DNA from: CBDULQ01 sp965368115
Lineage (GTDB): Bacteria; Pseudomonadota; Gammaproteobacteria; SZUA-229
DNA length: 13,127 bases
Assembly: GCA_965368115.1 (NCBI GenBank)
Contig: CBDULQ010000091.1
Location: 1-13,127, forward strand
Direction of reading: 5' to 3'
A program made the translations under genes and the position numbers. Position 1 is the first letter of the stretch. Every line of letters starts with the position of its first letter. The notes beneath the pieces were generated by a model. It was not told the DNA's origin, ran no database searches, and worked only from the letters and a program-made list of their open reading frames with translations. This document shows positions 6,793 through 13,127 of this stretch, piece after piece.

Positions 6793-6845
6793 GGTGTGTT
6801 GATGAATGGGTATCTGAATATTCATCGATAACAATGACTCACACC
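6793..6845 (-). repeat. Nested inverted repeats just after the amylase stop
   Basis: GGTGTG (6793-6798) / CACACC (6840-6845) encloses GATGAAT (6801-6807) / ATTCATC (6820-6826). The structure begins about 11 bases beyond the amylase stop codon on the minus strand. There is no T-tract directly after it; a T8 run (6763-6756 read on the minus strand) comes about 30 bases later. It may slow or stabilise the 3' end of the amylase mRNA; a terminator function is unproven. Confidence 0.35.
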
Positions 6846-6856
6846 CAGGAAAAGAC

Positions 6857-8566
6857 TTAAACGCACTTCAAAATCGCCAGCCCGTGCGCCGGTAAGCTGA
6901 TCTCCACACAGGCCCGCCCGTTGTTATCGACAATGTCATACTGATCCACAGGGTTCAACAAATCGGTCATGACGCCGTCCGCAGCACTCAGGCGACTATC
7001 CACGGTGACAAATCGATGGTTGTCCTGTGCATCCAGGTTCATCACCACCAGTACTTCCTCTGTATCGAGTATGCGCGACCAGGCCAGCACACCGCCGGGC
7101 TGAATCGCCGGTGAGAAATGGCCGCCGTGCTGCGATGTTTCGCGAAAATACTGTCGACCGTAACGCAGTGCCGCCTGCTGTTCCCGCACTTGTGCAACAG
7201 CCTGGATGCCCTGATAAATGGTATTGTCGGGATTAAAGAAATGCTGGCCGCTGCTGTTGAACGCGCCCCACTGGCCGCCGAACATACATTCGCGCACATA
7301 GCGATCGTTGTCGCCGCCACCGTCGAAACCCTGTTCGGTGCCGTAATAAATACACGGGATGCCCTGGCTGCACAGCAGGTAAGCCATCGCCTGCACCGCC
7401 TGTTGCGGATAGGGGTTGTTGTGCATGAAGCGGCGATAAGGGCGGGCCATCTGGTCGTGGTTATCGACGAAGGTGACAAAATAACGCCCCGCTTCGCCAT
7501 GATCCGCATAGTGGTTACGGAAAGTCTCGTAACGGTTGTGTAGAAACGCCGGGCTGGAGAAGCACTTGATCACGTCTTCCAGCACGAAATACAGGGGAAA
7601 GTCCAGCGCCGCATCCAGCGAGGGAAACCGTTCCTGGCTGCCCTCAATACGGCTGTTACGCCCCAGATAGCGTTGAATGGTGTCGTCACCGGCAACGATC
7701 TCGCCGAAGATAAAAAAGTTATGCTTGCCTACCCGCTGCGCATACTCGCGCATGGCGTTACAGAAAATCGCCGTGGCCGAGGTTTCCATGTGCTTAACCG
7801 TGTCCACCCGAAAACCGTCCAGGTCGGCGGCGCTGATCCAGTACTTGTACACCTTGATTAAGGTATCCAGCACCTCGGGGCGTGGCAGGTCCAGTTCCTT
7901 GAGGGTGAGAAAATCCCCGTCGCGGGATTCCTGTTGATCGCTCCAGTTGCGAATCTGTCCCTGGCGCTTGAACGCCTCGGGGTGTTGCAGCTCCTGCGGT
8001 AACACCGCATCGTCATCCTGAAAACCGGGCTGTGGATTCGCCTCACGCCAGAAACCAAAGGGAAACGTCTGACCCTGGTGATAAAAGTAAGGGTTATCGT
8101 CCGGGTAAGCCCATACATCCCCGGCATGGTTAAGCACCACATCCAGCACGACGTACATACCGCGTGCATGCGCGGCGGCGGTCAGCGCCTTAAGATCCTG
8201 CAGGGTCCCGAAGCGCGGGTCCACCTGTAAAAAATCCTGGATGCCATAGCCGTGATAGGAGTCGTCTTTATCGATGCGGTTCTTCAGAATCGGGCTTAAC
8301 CAGATCGTCGTACAACCCAGCTCACGAATGTAATCCAGCCGCCGCGTAATCCCCTTGAGATTACCACCCTGAAACCGATGGCCCTGTTCCGCATCCAGCA
8401 CGTTATTTAAACCGGGCTGGTAAGCCGGCGTCGCGGCGACATTGTCGTCAAACCGATCCACCAGCAGAAAATAAATAAACTGATCGCGCCAGTCCAACGG
8501 CGAAGGGTGTAACGGCGCTGCAGGTTGAAAATCAAGATGATCGGTACTGTGTATCTGGGCAGGCAT
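6857..8566 (-). CDS. GH13 alpha-amylase family glycoside hydrolase
   Basis: A 569-residue TIM-barrel enzyme of glycoside hydrolase family 13, which cleaves or transfers alpha-glucosidic bonds in starch- or glycogen-type substrates. All four conserved regions are present: I, DVVLNH (142-147); II, GFRVDTVKH (251-259) with nucleophile Asp255; III, FGEI (287-290) with acid/base Glu289; IV, FVDNHD (366-371) with Asp371. A C-terminal beta domain follows from about residue 480. There is no signal peptide, so it is probably cytoplasmic, acting on glycogen or imported maltodextrins. The frame opens at a GTG at 8653, but the ATG at 8566 is chosen because AAGGAG (8579-8574) lies seven bases upstream and a promoter candidate overlaps the longer version. 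It stands alone as a transcription unit. Confidence 0.93.
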   Translation of the reverse strand: MPAQIHSTDHLDFQPAAPLHPSPLDWRDQFIYFLLVDRFDDNVAATPAYQPGLNNVLDAEQGHRFQGGNLKGITRRLDYIRELGCTTIWLSPILKNRIDKDDSYHGYGIQDFLQVDPRFGTLQDLKALTAAAHARGMYVVLDVVLNHAGDVWAYPDDNPYFYHQGQTFPFGFWREANPQPGFQDDDAVLPQELQHPEAFKRQGQIRNWSDQQESRDGDFLTLKELDLPRPEVLDTLIKVYKYWISAADLDGFRVDTVKHMETSATAIFCNAMREYAQRVGKHNFFIFGEIVAGDDTIQRYLGRNSRIEGSQERFPSLDAALDFPLYFVLEDVIKCFSSPAFLHNRYETFRNHYADHGEAGRYFVTFVDNHDQMARPYRRFMHNNPYPQQAVQAMAYLLCSQGIPCIYYGTEQGFDGGGDNDRYVRECMFGGQWGAFNSSGQHFFNPDNTIYQGIQAVAQVREQQAALRYGRQYFRETSQHGGHFSPAIQPGGVLAWSRILDTEEVLVVMNLDAQDNHRFVTVDSRLSAADGVMTDLLNPVDQYDIVDNNGRACVEISLPAHGLAILKCV

Positions 8567-8605
8567 GTCGACACTCCTTGCTGACAATGTGGCTGGGGTG
8601 AAATA

Positions 8606-8634
8606 AGCATACTGCGATCCCGTTAAGGTTTCAC
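8606..8634 (-). promoter_or_regulatory. Candidate sigma70 promoter of the amylase gene
   Basis: On the minus strand, GTGAAA (8634-8629) and TATGCT (8611-8606) are separated by exactly 17 bases; each matches consensus at four of six positions. Transcription would begin near 8599, leaving a leader of about 33 bases before the ATG at 8566 with its AAGGAG site. This argues against the longer GTG-initiated reading frame. Confidence 0.4.
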
Positions 8635-8813
8635 TATGCCGGAGTGAGATCACCCAAAAAGATGAACAAAAACCAACGAATGAATATTCTGTTTTCGTAA
8701 AAAGGCTAAAGCCAGTTAAGAAAGCGCATAAAAGCCCATGTGTGACGATTGTCTTAGTAGACTTGGCTTTGGCTTGGTTGTATGGTTTTAAAGACCTAAA
8801 TATTAAATAGAGT

Positions 8814-8841
8814 TTGATCTGGCTGAATATCGCAGTGTAAT
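8814..8841 (+). promoter_or_regulatory. Candidate sigma70 promoter of the YHYH gene
   Basis: TTGATC (8814-8819; four of six) and TGTAAT (8836-8841; five of six) are separated by 16 bases. The -10 overlaps the right arm of a perfect inverted repeat GCTGAAT (8822-8828) / ATTCAGC (8840-8846), which could act as an operator. Confidence 0.4.
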
Positions 8842-8860
8842 TCAGCTTTACGCTTTTTAA

Positions 8861-8880
8861 AGCCGCATCATTCAGCGGCT
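8861..8880 (+). promoter_or_regulatory. Short leader hairpin before the YHYH gene
   Basis: AGCCGC (8861-8866) and GCGGCT (8875-8880) form a six-base-pair stem with an 8-base loop, in the predicted 5' untranslated region and ending five bases before the AGGGG ribosome binding site. Possibly an mRNA-stabilising element. Confidence 0.3.
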
Positions 8881-8897
8881 ATGACAGGGGCGGTAAA

Positions 8898-9029
8898 ATG
8901 AAAAAAATGATATCGGCAGTCATCGTCTTGCTCGTCATTGCATCGAGCCTTGCCTATGCCCACTCAGGCCGGACCAATAAAGACGGTTGCCACAATGACC
9001 GAAAAGCAGGCACCTATCACTGCCACTGA
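8898..9029 (+). CDS. Small secreted YHYH-type (HSG...GCH...YHCH) protein
   Basis: A 43-residue protein. Residues 1-21 form a signal peptide (MKKMISAVIVLLVIASSLAY-A) with an AYA cleavage site. The mature peptide of only 22 residues is almost entirely the HSGRTNKDGCHNDRKAGTYH-CH motif, known from YHYH-type domains that are often fused to exported nucleases or found alone. The Cys and His arrangement (GCH and HCH) suggests a disulfide or metal site; the role of the domain is not established. AGGGG at 8886-8890 lies seven bases before the ATG, a good ribosome binding site. It has its own candidate promoter and a strong terminator directly after, so it is probably a complete single-gene unit. Confidence 0.75.
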   Translation: MKKMISAVIVLLVIASSLAYAHSGRTNKDGCHNDRKAGTYHCH

Positions 9030-9033
9030 ATTT

Positions 9034-9063
9034 AAAAAGACACAGAACCTTCTGTGTCTTTTT
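9034..9063. terminator. Bidirectional rho-independent terminator
   Basis: AAAAAGACACAGAA (9034-9047) and TTCTGTGTCTTTTT (9050-9063) are perfect inverted copies. The stem begins four bases after the YHYH stop codon. The T-run on the plus strand and the A-run on the left arm make it a typical bidirectional intrinsic terminator. Confidence 0.88.
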
Positions 9064-9102
9064 GCATTTATGAATGCTGGAAAATAACTAAAAACAAAAA
9101 GC

Positions 9103-9154
9103 CAGGCATGGATGATAACGGCAAGGCAAACTCGAATGAGAACGCCCATGCCTG
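9103..9154. repeat. Inverted repeat upstream of the BamE-like gene
   Basis: CAGGCATGG (9103-9111) and CCATGCCTG (9146-9154) are perfect 9-base inverted copies 34 bases apart, ending 15 bases before the next start codon. They could form a leader stem or be operator half-sites; no T-tract follows. Confidence 0.4.
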
Positions 9155-9169
9155 ATACGAGTTATTAAC

Positions 9170-9598
9170 ATGGCTAAAAAAATGACAAAGGCAGAGTCTC
9201 AGCTCCTGGGCTGGCTTATTATTATTGGTGTTCCTGTCTACGGTATCGTCCATCTCGGCGAACAAATCGGCTGGGAAGGTGTCATCGGTATCTGTGCCTT
9301 TCTGCTTTTTCTCTATGCGTTATTCAAACTCACTCTCAAAAAGATCCGTCGTAGTTGGCTGACGTCCAAATACAACAATGAAGAACTGGTTAACAAGCTG
9401 TTAGCTAAAACCATCTGGCAAGGCCAAACGGCAGAGCAACTGATCGACGCCATCGGCAAGCCGCATGACATAGACCAGAAAGTACTCAAGACGAAGAAAA
9501 AAGAAACCTGGAAATATAATCATCAGGGCGCAAATCGATATGGTTTGCGCGTTATTCTGGATAATGACGAGGTGATTGGTTGGGATAACAAAGACTAA
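9170..9598 (+). CDS. Membrane-anchored protein with BamE/SmpA-like C-terminal domain
   Basis: A 142-residue protein with two N-terminal membrane helices (about 12-29, LLGWLIIIGVPVYGIVHL, and 35-54, GVIGICAFLLFLYALFKLTL), then a basic linker (KKIRRSW) and a soluble domain. The soluble part, from IWQGQTAEQLIDAIGKPHDI to WKYNHQGANRYGLRVILDNDEVIGWD, follows the SmpA/OmlA/BamE pattern: a helix-helix with xGMTxxQVxxxLGxP-like spacing, then a WxY strand and a final strand with V.GW. Unlike BamE it has no lipobox, and the basic linker after the second helix suggests that the domain faces the cytoplasm. Function unknown. The ribosome binding site is weak. Upstream lie a terminator and an inverted repeat. 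Confidence 0.7.
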   Translation: MAKKMTKAESQLLGWLIIIGVPVYGIVHLGEQIGWEGVIGICAFLLFLYALFKLTLKKIRRSWLTSKYNNEELVNKLLAKTIWQGQTAEQLIDAIGKPHDIDQKVLKTKKKETWKYNHQGANRYGLRVILDNDEVIGWDNKD

Positions 9599-9652
9599 TT
9601 TATGATATCCAAAGCAACCTGATCTTTCTGGAGATATAGACAAGAGGATGGT

Positions 9653-11077
9653 ATGGCAAAATCAAATATATTAGAGCGAGTGAAATACGGTACTAAGGCG
9701 CGACTGATTCCTGTAGTTGCAGACTCGAAGAAAGAGGAGCGTGCGACATCAGTGCTGCTCTCCACTTTCATGATCGTGCACCGGTTTGCAGAAGCGGTGC
9801 TGGCTGAAGTTGATGCGAAGGTCGGACTCAAGGCGCGTGTGCAGTGCTACACGGAGGTGGTATTCGATACCAAAGACGGCACTAAAATTCGCCCCGACGG
9901 CCTTGTCGTAGTGACGCTCGGACAAAAAGTATGGTCTGCCTTGATTGAAGCGAAGGTCGGTAATGCCGAACTGACAAAAGAGCAGGTGGAGTCTTATCTG
10001 GATCTTGCCAAGGAAGTAGGAGCAGACGCCGTAGTCACAATCTCTAACCAGTTTGCAACAAAGCCTACCCACCATCCAGTAGTGGTTAATAAAACCAAGG
10101 TGCGTACAACGGGCCTTTATCACTTGTCCTGGCTGCTGATTCTGTCGAAGGCTTCGGTCATGTCCCAGTCGAGAGAAATTGAGGATGTTGATCAGGGGTA
10201 CATCCTTCGCGAGCTAATCCGTTACCTTGATCATCCGGCATCAGGCGTTGCGCCCATGTCGGCCATGAACAGTGGCTGGAAAAACGTATGCGCGGCCGTG
10301 CAGCAGGGTGTTCCCCTCAAAAAGAGCGACGATGATGTAATCGCCACCGCACATGCCTGGCATCAGCTCATGCGATACCTGTCTTTAGAGGTATCAATGG
10401 AAACCGGGGCTATGGCTCAGGTCGCTATCAGACGCAGTCATGCCAGTGATGCGGATGCGCTTTTGCGAGACACGATCGATACCATGACGAGTAAGCACTG
10501 CCTGAGCGGCGCCATATCGATCCCTAATACGGCAAGCGATATACACGTAGTAGCCGACCTGACACGACGCGTGGTGACGTTCGCAATGATCGCTAAAGGC
10601 AACCAGGAGGTCGTGCGTCCCTCAGCGGGTATTAACTGGTTAAACCGCCAACTTAAGTCGTTAGAAGCCTCTGATTTAATTGTGAAAGCCATCTGGCCGG
10701 GCCGTACCGAAAACACTCATGCACTGCTTACAGCAGTACTCAATAACCCGGAAATCCTTGTCGCTGACGGCCAGAAAGAAGTGCCCAAAGAATTCGAAAT
10801 CATGCGTGTGCTGGACCTGGGTGGAAAATTCAAGGGTCAGAAAGTGTTTGTGGAACAAATAGTCGCGGCTCTACCGGCCTTTTATTCTGATGTGGGCCAG
10901 CGTCTCACGAACTGGGTGGCGCCACCGCCGAAAGCCAAGAAGAAACCTGAAGAGCCAGAGAAGACGGGTGAGTTTCCAGATGAGATTGATAAGCGTGATG
11001 ATGTAGATGAAGCGTCGACACCGATTGATCCTCCTTCTTATCCGATGAGGCTGACCTTTAACAACAGAACTGATTAA
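9653..11077 (+). CDS. PD-(D/E)xK nuclease-like protein with acidic C-terminal tail
   Basis: A 474-residue protein. The N-terminal part carries a PD-(D/E)xK phosphodiesterase signature: TEVVF (67-71), then RPDGLVVV (80-87) with Asp82, then ALIEAKVG (96-103) with Glu99 and Lys101, followed by EQVESYLDLAK containing a QxxxY arrangement (Gln111, Tyr115) like that of RecB-type nucleases. THHPVVV and LYHLSWLLIL follow, then a mostly helical region (about 190-420) of unknown role. From about 423 the chain is low-complexity, with PPPKAKKKPEEPEK and acidic DEIDKRDDVDEA. The protein resembles a family of long uncharacterised bacterial proteins sometimes labelled stress-response proteins; nuclease activity is inferred from motifs alone. 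GAGGA shortly before the ATG supports the start. It may be linked with the next gene, 64 bases downstream. Confidence 0.7.
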   Translation: MAKSNILERVKYGTKARLIPVVADSKKEERATSVLLSTFMIVHRFAEAVLAEVDAKVGLKARVQCYTEVVFDTKDGTKIRPDGLVVVTLGQKVWSALIEAKVGNAELTKEQVESYLDLAKEVGADAVVTISNQFATKPTHHPVVVNKTKVRTTGLYHLSWLLILSKASVMSQSREIEDVDQGYILRELIRYLDHPASGVAPMSAMNSGWKNVCAAVQQGVPLKKSDDDVIATAHAWHQLMRYLSLEVSMETGAMAQVAIRRSHASDADALLRDTIDTMTSKHCLSGAISIPNTASDIHVVADLTRRVVTFAMIAKGNQEVVRPSAGINWLNRQLKSLEASDLIVKAIWPGRTENTHALLTAVLNNPEILVADGQKEVPKEFEIMRVLDLGGKFKGQKVFVEQIVAALPAFYSDVGQRLTNWVAPPPKAKKKPEEPEKTGEFPDEIDKRDDVDEASTPIDPPSYPMRLTFNNRTD

Positions 11078-11141
11078 TTTGAGCTATCGGTAAAAATAGA
11101 TCTGTCTTCCTTTAAATACTAATTTATGAGTAAGTAATCAA

Positions 11142-13127
11142 ATGAGTGTTTTGGTCATTCACCTAAGCGATATTCACATAACAGATGAAAACGACCCTGT
11201 ACTTGATAAAGCTAATATAATTTCAGACTCGATAAGACTCATTGAACATGAATTCAATGCTGTAATATTGGCTTTGTCTGGTGATATCGCTTTTTCTGGA
11301 ACCAGGGACCAGTATGAGACGGCATCGAAATTTATAATAAACATTGGTCAGAGACTTCAGGAAAATAATCCAAACTGTAAGATATTCTATGTGTTTGCTC
11401 CAGGAAACCATGATTGTGATTTCTCAGAAGATATTGAAGTCAGAGATGCTGTCTTGGAAGGTATTGGACGTTCGCCGGGCCGTATGAACTCTGCAAAAAT
11501 TATAGAGCAATGTGTAAGAGTGCAAGGGGCATACAATAAATTTATAGAAGAATTTCATGCTCTTACGCCTCGCGAAAAGTTATCTGAGGTAATAACAAGA
11601 TATAACATTGAAGTAGACGGAAAGAAAATAGTTTTTAACTGCTTTAATACGGCTTGGATGTCTACTAAGAGTGAAAAACAAGGGTGTCTCTTTTTTCCAA
11701 ATATAAACATTGAAGATCCAAAGCTGGTGGCTGACGCACTGATATCTGTTTTTCATCATCCTTACAACTGGCTTGAGTCGAATAATTCAAGAGAGTTTCG
11801 TCACTACATAGAAAGAACATCGGATGTAATACTAACTGGGCATGAGCATGTAGTGGCTAATTATAGAAAAACTCATCGACTTGAAGGTGGTGGTGTTGAC
11901 TATATAGAAGGCGGTGTTCTTCAAGATCGATTAAACCCAGTAAACAGCGATTTTAATGCTGTAATAATCAATCTTGAAACACAATCTCAGTTCCAATATC
12001 ACTTTTCGTTTAATGGCTCATCTTACTATATTGCTTCTTCCGATAATGATTGGGGAATGTTTAATAAAAATGCTCGTCGCCTTGAAAATGAATTCTGTGT
12101 TAGCGACGAGCAATACGAATACTTGACTGACCTTGGGGCTACTTTTACACATCCGTTTAAAGATCAGATATCGTTGGAAGATTTGTATGTTCCTCCTAAT
12201 TTTAGAAAATCTAGGCAAGTAGATGCCTCTCAAGAAAACTATTCTCTACCACTTCAGGCAAGCGAATTATTAAAAGATATAAAGCAAGGTTCGAAAATTT
12301 TAATAATCGGAGGTGATCAATATGGAAAAACAACATTCTCAAAAATAATATATCAAGAGCTACATGGAAGTGGATTGGTCCCGCTTTTACTGGATGGAAG
12401 GTCTATAAAGGATCCATCAAAGCAGCAGCTATCTAAGATATTTAACGATGCCATTGAAAAACAATATCGAAAAACTGTTATTGATAAGTACATGCAGTTA
12501 GATTCTGAAAAAAAAGCATTAATCATCGATGATTTTCACGAGTCCCCCCTTAATGCTCATGGGCATTCGAAACTGATAGAAAATATAAGGCATATGTTCG
12601 GTGCCATTGTTGTGCTTACGGACGATATTTCTAAGCTAGAAGCGATCGCGTACTCTGATGGTGGGGCTAATCCTTTGAGAGATTTCGAAGAATATGAGCT
12701 TTTAGAATTCGGGAATCAATTGCGGGAAATTCTCATTGAAAAGTGGCTCGTGCTGGGTAGAGAAATATCACTAGATCATGACGCCGTGTTAAGGCAAACT
12801 GCAGTTACCAAGCGGCAAGTAGATTCTTTAATAGGCAAGAAATTATTGCCTTCGACCCCAATATTTATACTTATATTGCTTCAGCAATTGGAGGCCAATG
12901 CAGACGTTCAAGCAAGTGTTGGTTCGCAAGGTTATTTATATGAGGCTTTGATAACTAGAGCTCTTCAATCACATACAAAATACATCGATCTCGACACGGC
13001 TTATAACTACTTGTCAGATTTTGCGCACGAATTATTTAAAAAACGACGCCAGCATTTGACAGAAGGTGAAATGGGTGAGCTTCATAGAAATTATTGCCAA
13101 GAATATAGGCTCACTATTAGCATGGAT
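11142..13127 (+). CDS. Metallophosphoesterase-STAND NTPase, NLR-like defence protein (3' end outside window)
   Basis: The frame is open from the ATG to the right edge, 662 codons without a stop. Residues 1 to about 290 are a calcineurin-type metallophosphoesterase with every metal-binding motif: SDIH (Asp10, His12), SGD (Asp48), GNHD (Asn89, His90), FHHP (205-207) and GHEH (His234, His236). After a linker (about 300-370), a P-loop NTPase begins: Walker A GGDQYGKTT (390-398 with Lys396) and Walker B ALIIDDF (459-465 with Asp463 and Asp464), then VVLTDD (490-495), consistent with a sensor-like strand. The DFEEYELLEFGNQLREILIEKW and TPIFILILL stretches resemble the helical part of STAND NTPases. 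Known STAND proteins use an N-terminal effector, a nucleotide switch and a C-terminal sensor; the sensor is beyond this window. No strong Shine-Dalgarno precedes the ATG. The gene is markedly AT-rich compared with its neighbours, a sign of transfer. Confidence 0.85.
   Translation, partial: MSVLVIHLSDIHITDENDPVLDKANIISDSIRLIEHEFNAVILALSGDIAFSGTRDQYETASKFIINIGQRLQENNPNCKIFYVFAPGNHDCDFSEDIEVRDAVLEGIGRSPGRMNSAKIIEQCVRVQGAYNKFIEEFHALTPREKLSEVITRYNIEVDGKKIVFNCFNTAWMSTKSEKQGCLFFPNINIEDPKLVADALISVFHHPYNWLESNNSREFRHYIERTSDVILTGHEHVVANYRKTHRLEGGGVDYIEGGVLQDRLNPVNSDFNAVIINLETQSQFQYHFSFNGSSYYIASSDNDWGMFNKNARRLENEFCVSDEQYEYLTDLGATFTHPFKDQISLEDLYVPPNFRKSRQVDASQENYSLPLQASELLKDIKQGSKILIIGGDQYGKTTFSKIIYQELHGSGLVPLLLDGRSIKDPSKQQLSKIFNDAIEKQYRKTVIDKYMQLDSEKKALIIDDFHESPLNAHGHSKLIENIRHMFGAIVVLTDDISKLEAIAYSDGGANPLRDFEEYELLEFGNQLREILIEKWLVLGREISLDHDAVLRQTAVTKRQVDSLIGKKLLPSTPIFILILLQQLEANADVQASVGSQGYLYEALITRALQSHTKYIDLDTAYNYLSDFAHELFKKRRQHLTEGEMGELHRNYCQEYRLTISMD

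Larger units (their letters stand above)
8567..8897. other. Divergent intergenic region between amylase and YHYH gene
   Basis: About 330 bases without a gene. It holds the amylase ribosome binding site (8574-8579) and promoter candidate on the minus strand, and a promoter candidate plus leader hairpins for the YHYH gene on the plus strand. The middle (about 8640-8810) is AT-rich with several short GGCT/AGCC repeats (for example GGCTAAAGCC near 8705) but no tRNA, attachment site or ORF that I can support. Confidence 0.6.

Noticed and set aside
7118..7543. 141-codon plus-strand frame inside the amylase gene
   Set aside because: It is antisense to the strongly conserved GH13 core, so its openness is explained by codon structure of the amylase.
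11126..11137. ATG-AGT-AAG-TAA mini-ORF just before the STAND gene
   Set aside because: Only three codons and no ribosome binding site; chance occurrence in AT-rich sequence is likely, so no leader peptide is claimed.
1..13127. CRISPR arrays, tRNA/rRNA genes, transposases or insertion-sequence ends
   Set aside because: No regularly spaced direct repeats, no tRNA cloverleaf, no transposase or integrase motif was seen on either strand.

Overview
The window looks like a chromosomal stretch from a gram-negative proteobacterium, most probably a gammaproteobacterium. The basis is gene content and style: an AraC-family regulator, an SDR, a YbhB/YbcL protein, a BamE-like domain, Shine-Dalgarno-led genes and moderate G+C. 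No taxonomic marker is present, so genus is not claimed. Most genes are ordinary accessory or house-keeping singletons; the last 2 kb are clearly different.

Layout. Positions 1-4942 carry plus-strand genes: the 3' part of a zinc-metallopeptidase-like (HExxH) membrane-anchored protein; a small membrane protein; an SDR oxidoreductase whose start codon lies inside a strong inverted repeat; a DUF1801 protein; a GNAT acetyltransferase closely followed by a small protein with an ADP-ribosyltransferase-like N-terminus; an unrecognised 42-residue ORF that overlaps the start of an Asp/Glu racemase by ATGA; and a polytopic membrane protein. Two abutting stem-loops (4988-5074) separate this block from a minus-strand block at 5089-8566: a YbhB/YbcL (PEBP) periplasmic protein and its upstream AraC-family regulator, apparently co-transcribed, and a cytoplasmic GH13 alpha-amylase-type enzyme with its own promoter. 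Downstream, on the plus strand, are a 43-residue secreted YHYH-type protein with promoter and intrinsic terminator, a membrane-anchored BamE/SmpA-like protein, a 474-residue protein with a PD-(D/E)xK/QxxxY nuclease signature, and an open reading frame running off the right edge.

The most interesting object is that last frame (11142 to the window end, at least 662 residues). It begins with a complete-looking calcineurin-type metallophosphoesterase and continues into a P-loop NTPase with Walker A and B motifs, the effector-plus-STAND/NLR-like architecture of bacterial anti-phage ATPases. It is much more AT-rich than everything before it, which suggests horizontal acquisition. The nuclease-like gene 64 bases upstream on the same strand may or may not be functionally linked; that link is inference. 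The sensor region of the STAND protein lies outside the window, so the system cannot be fully defined here.
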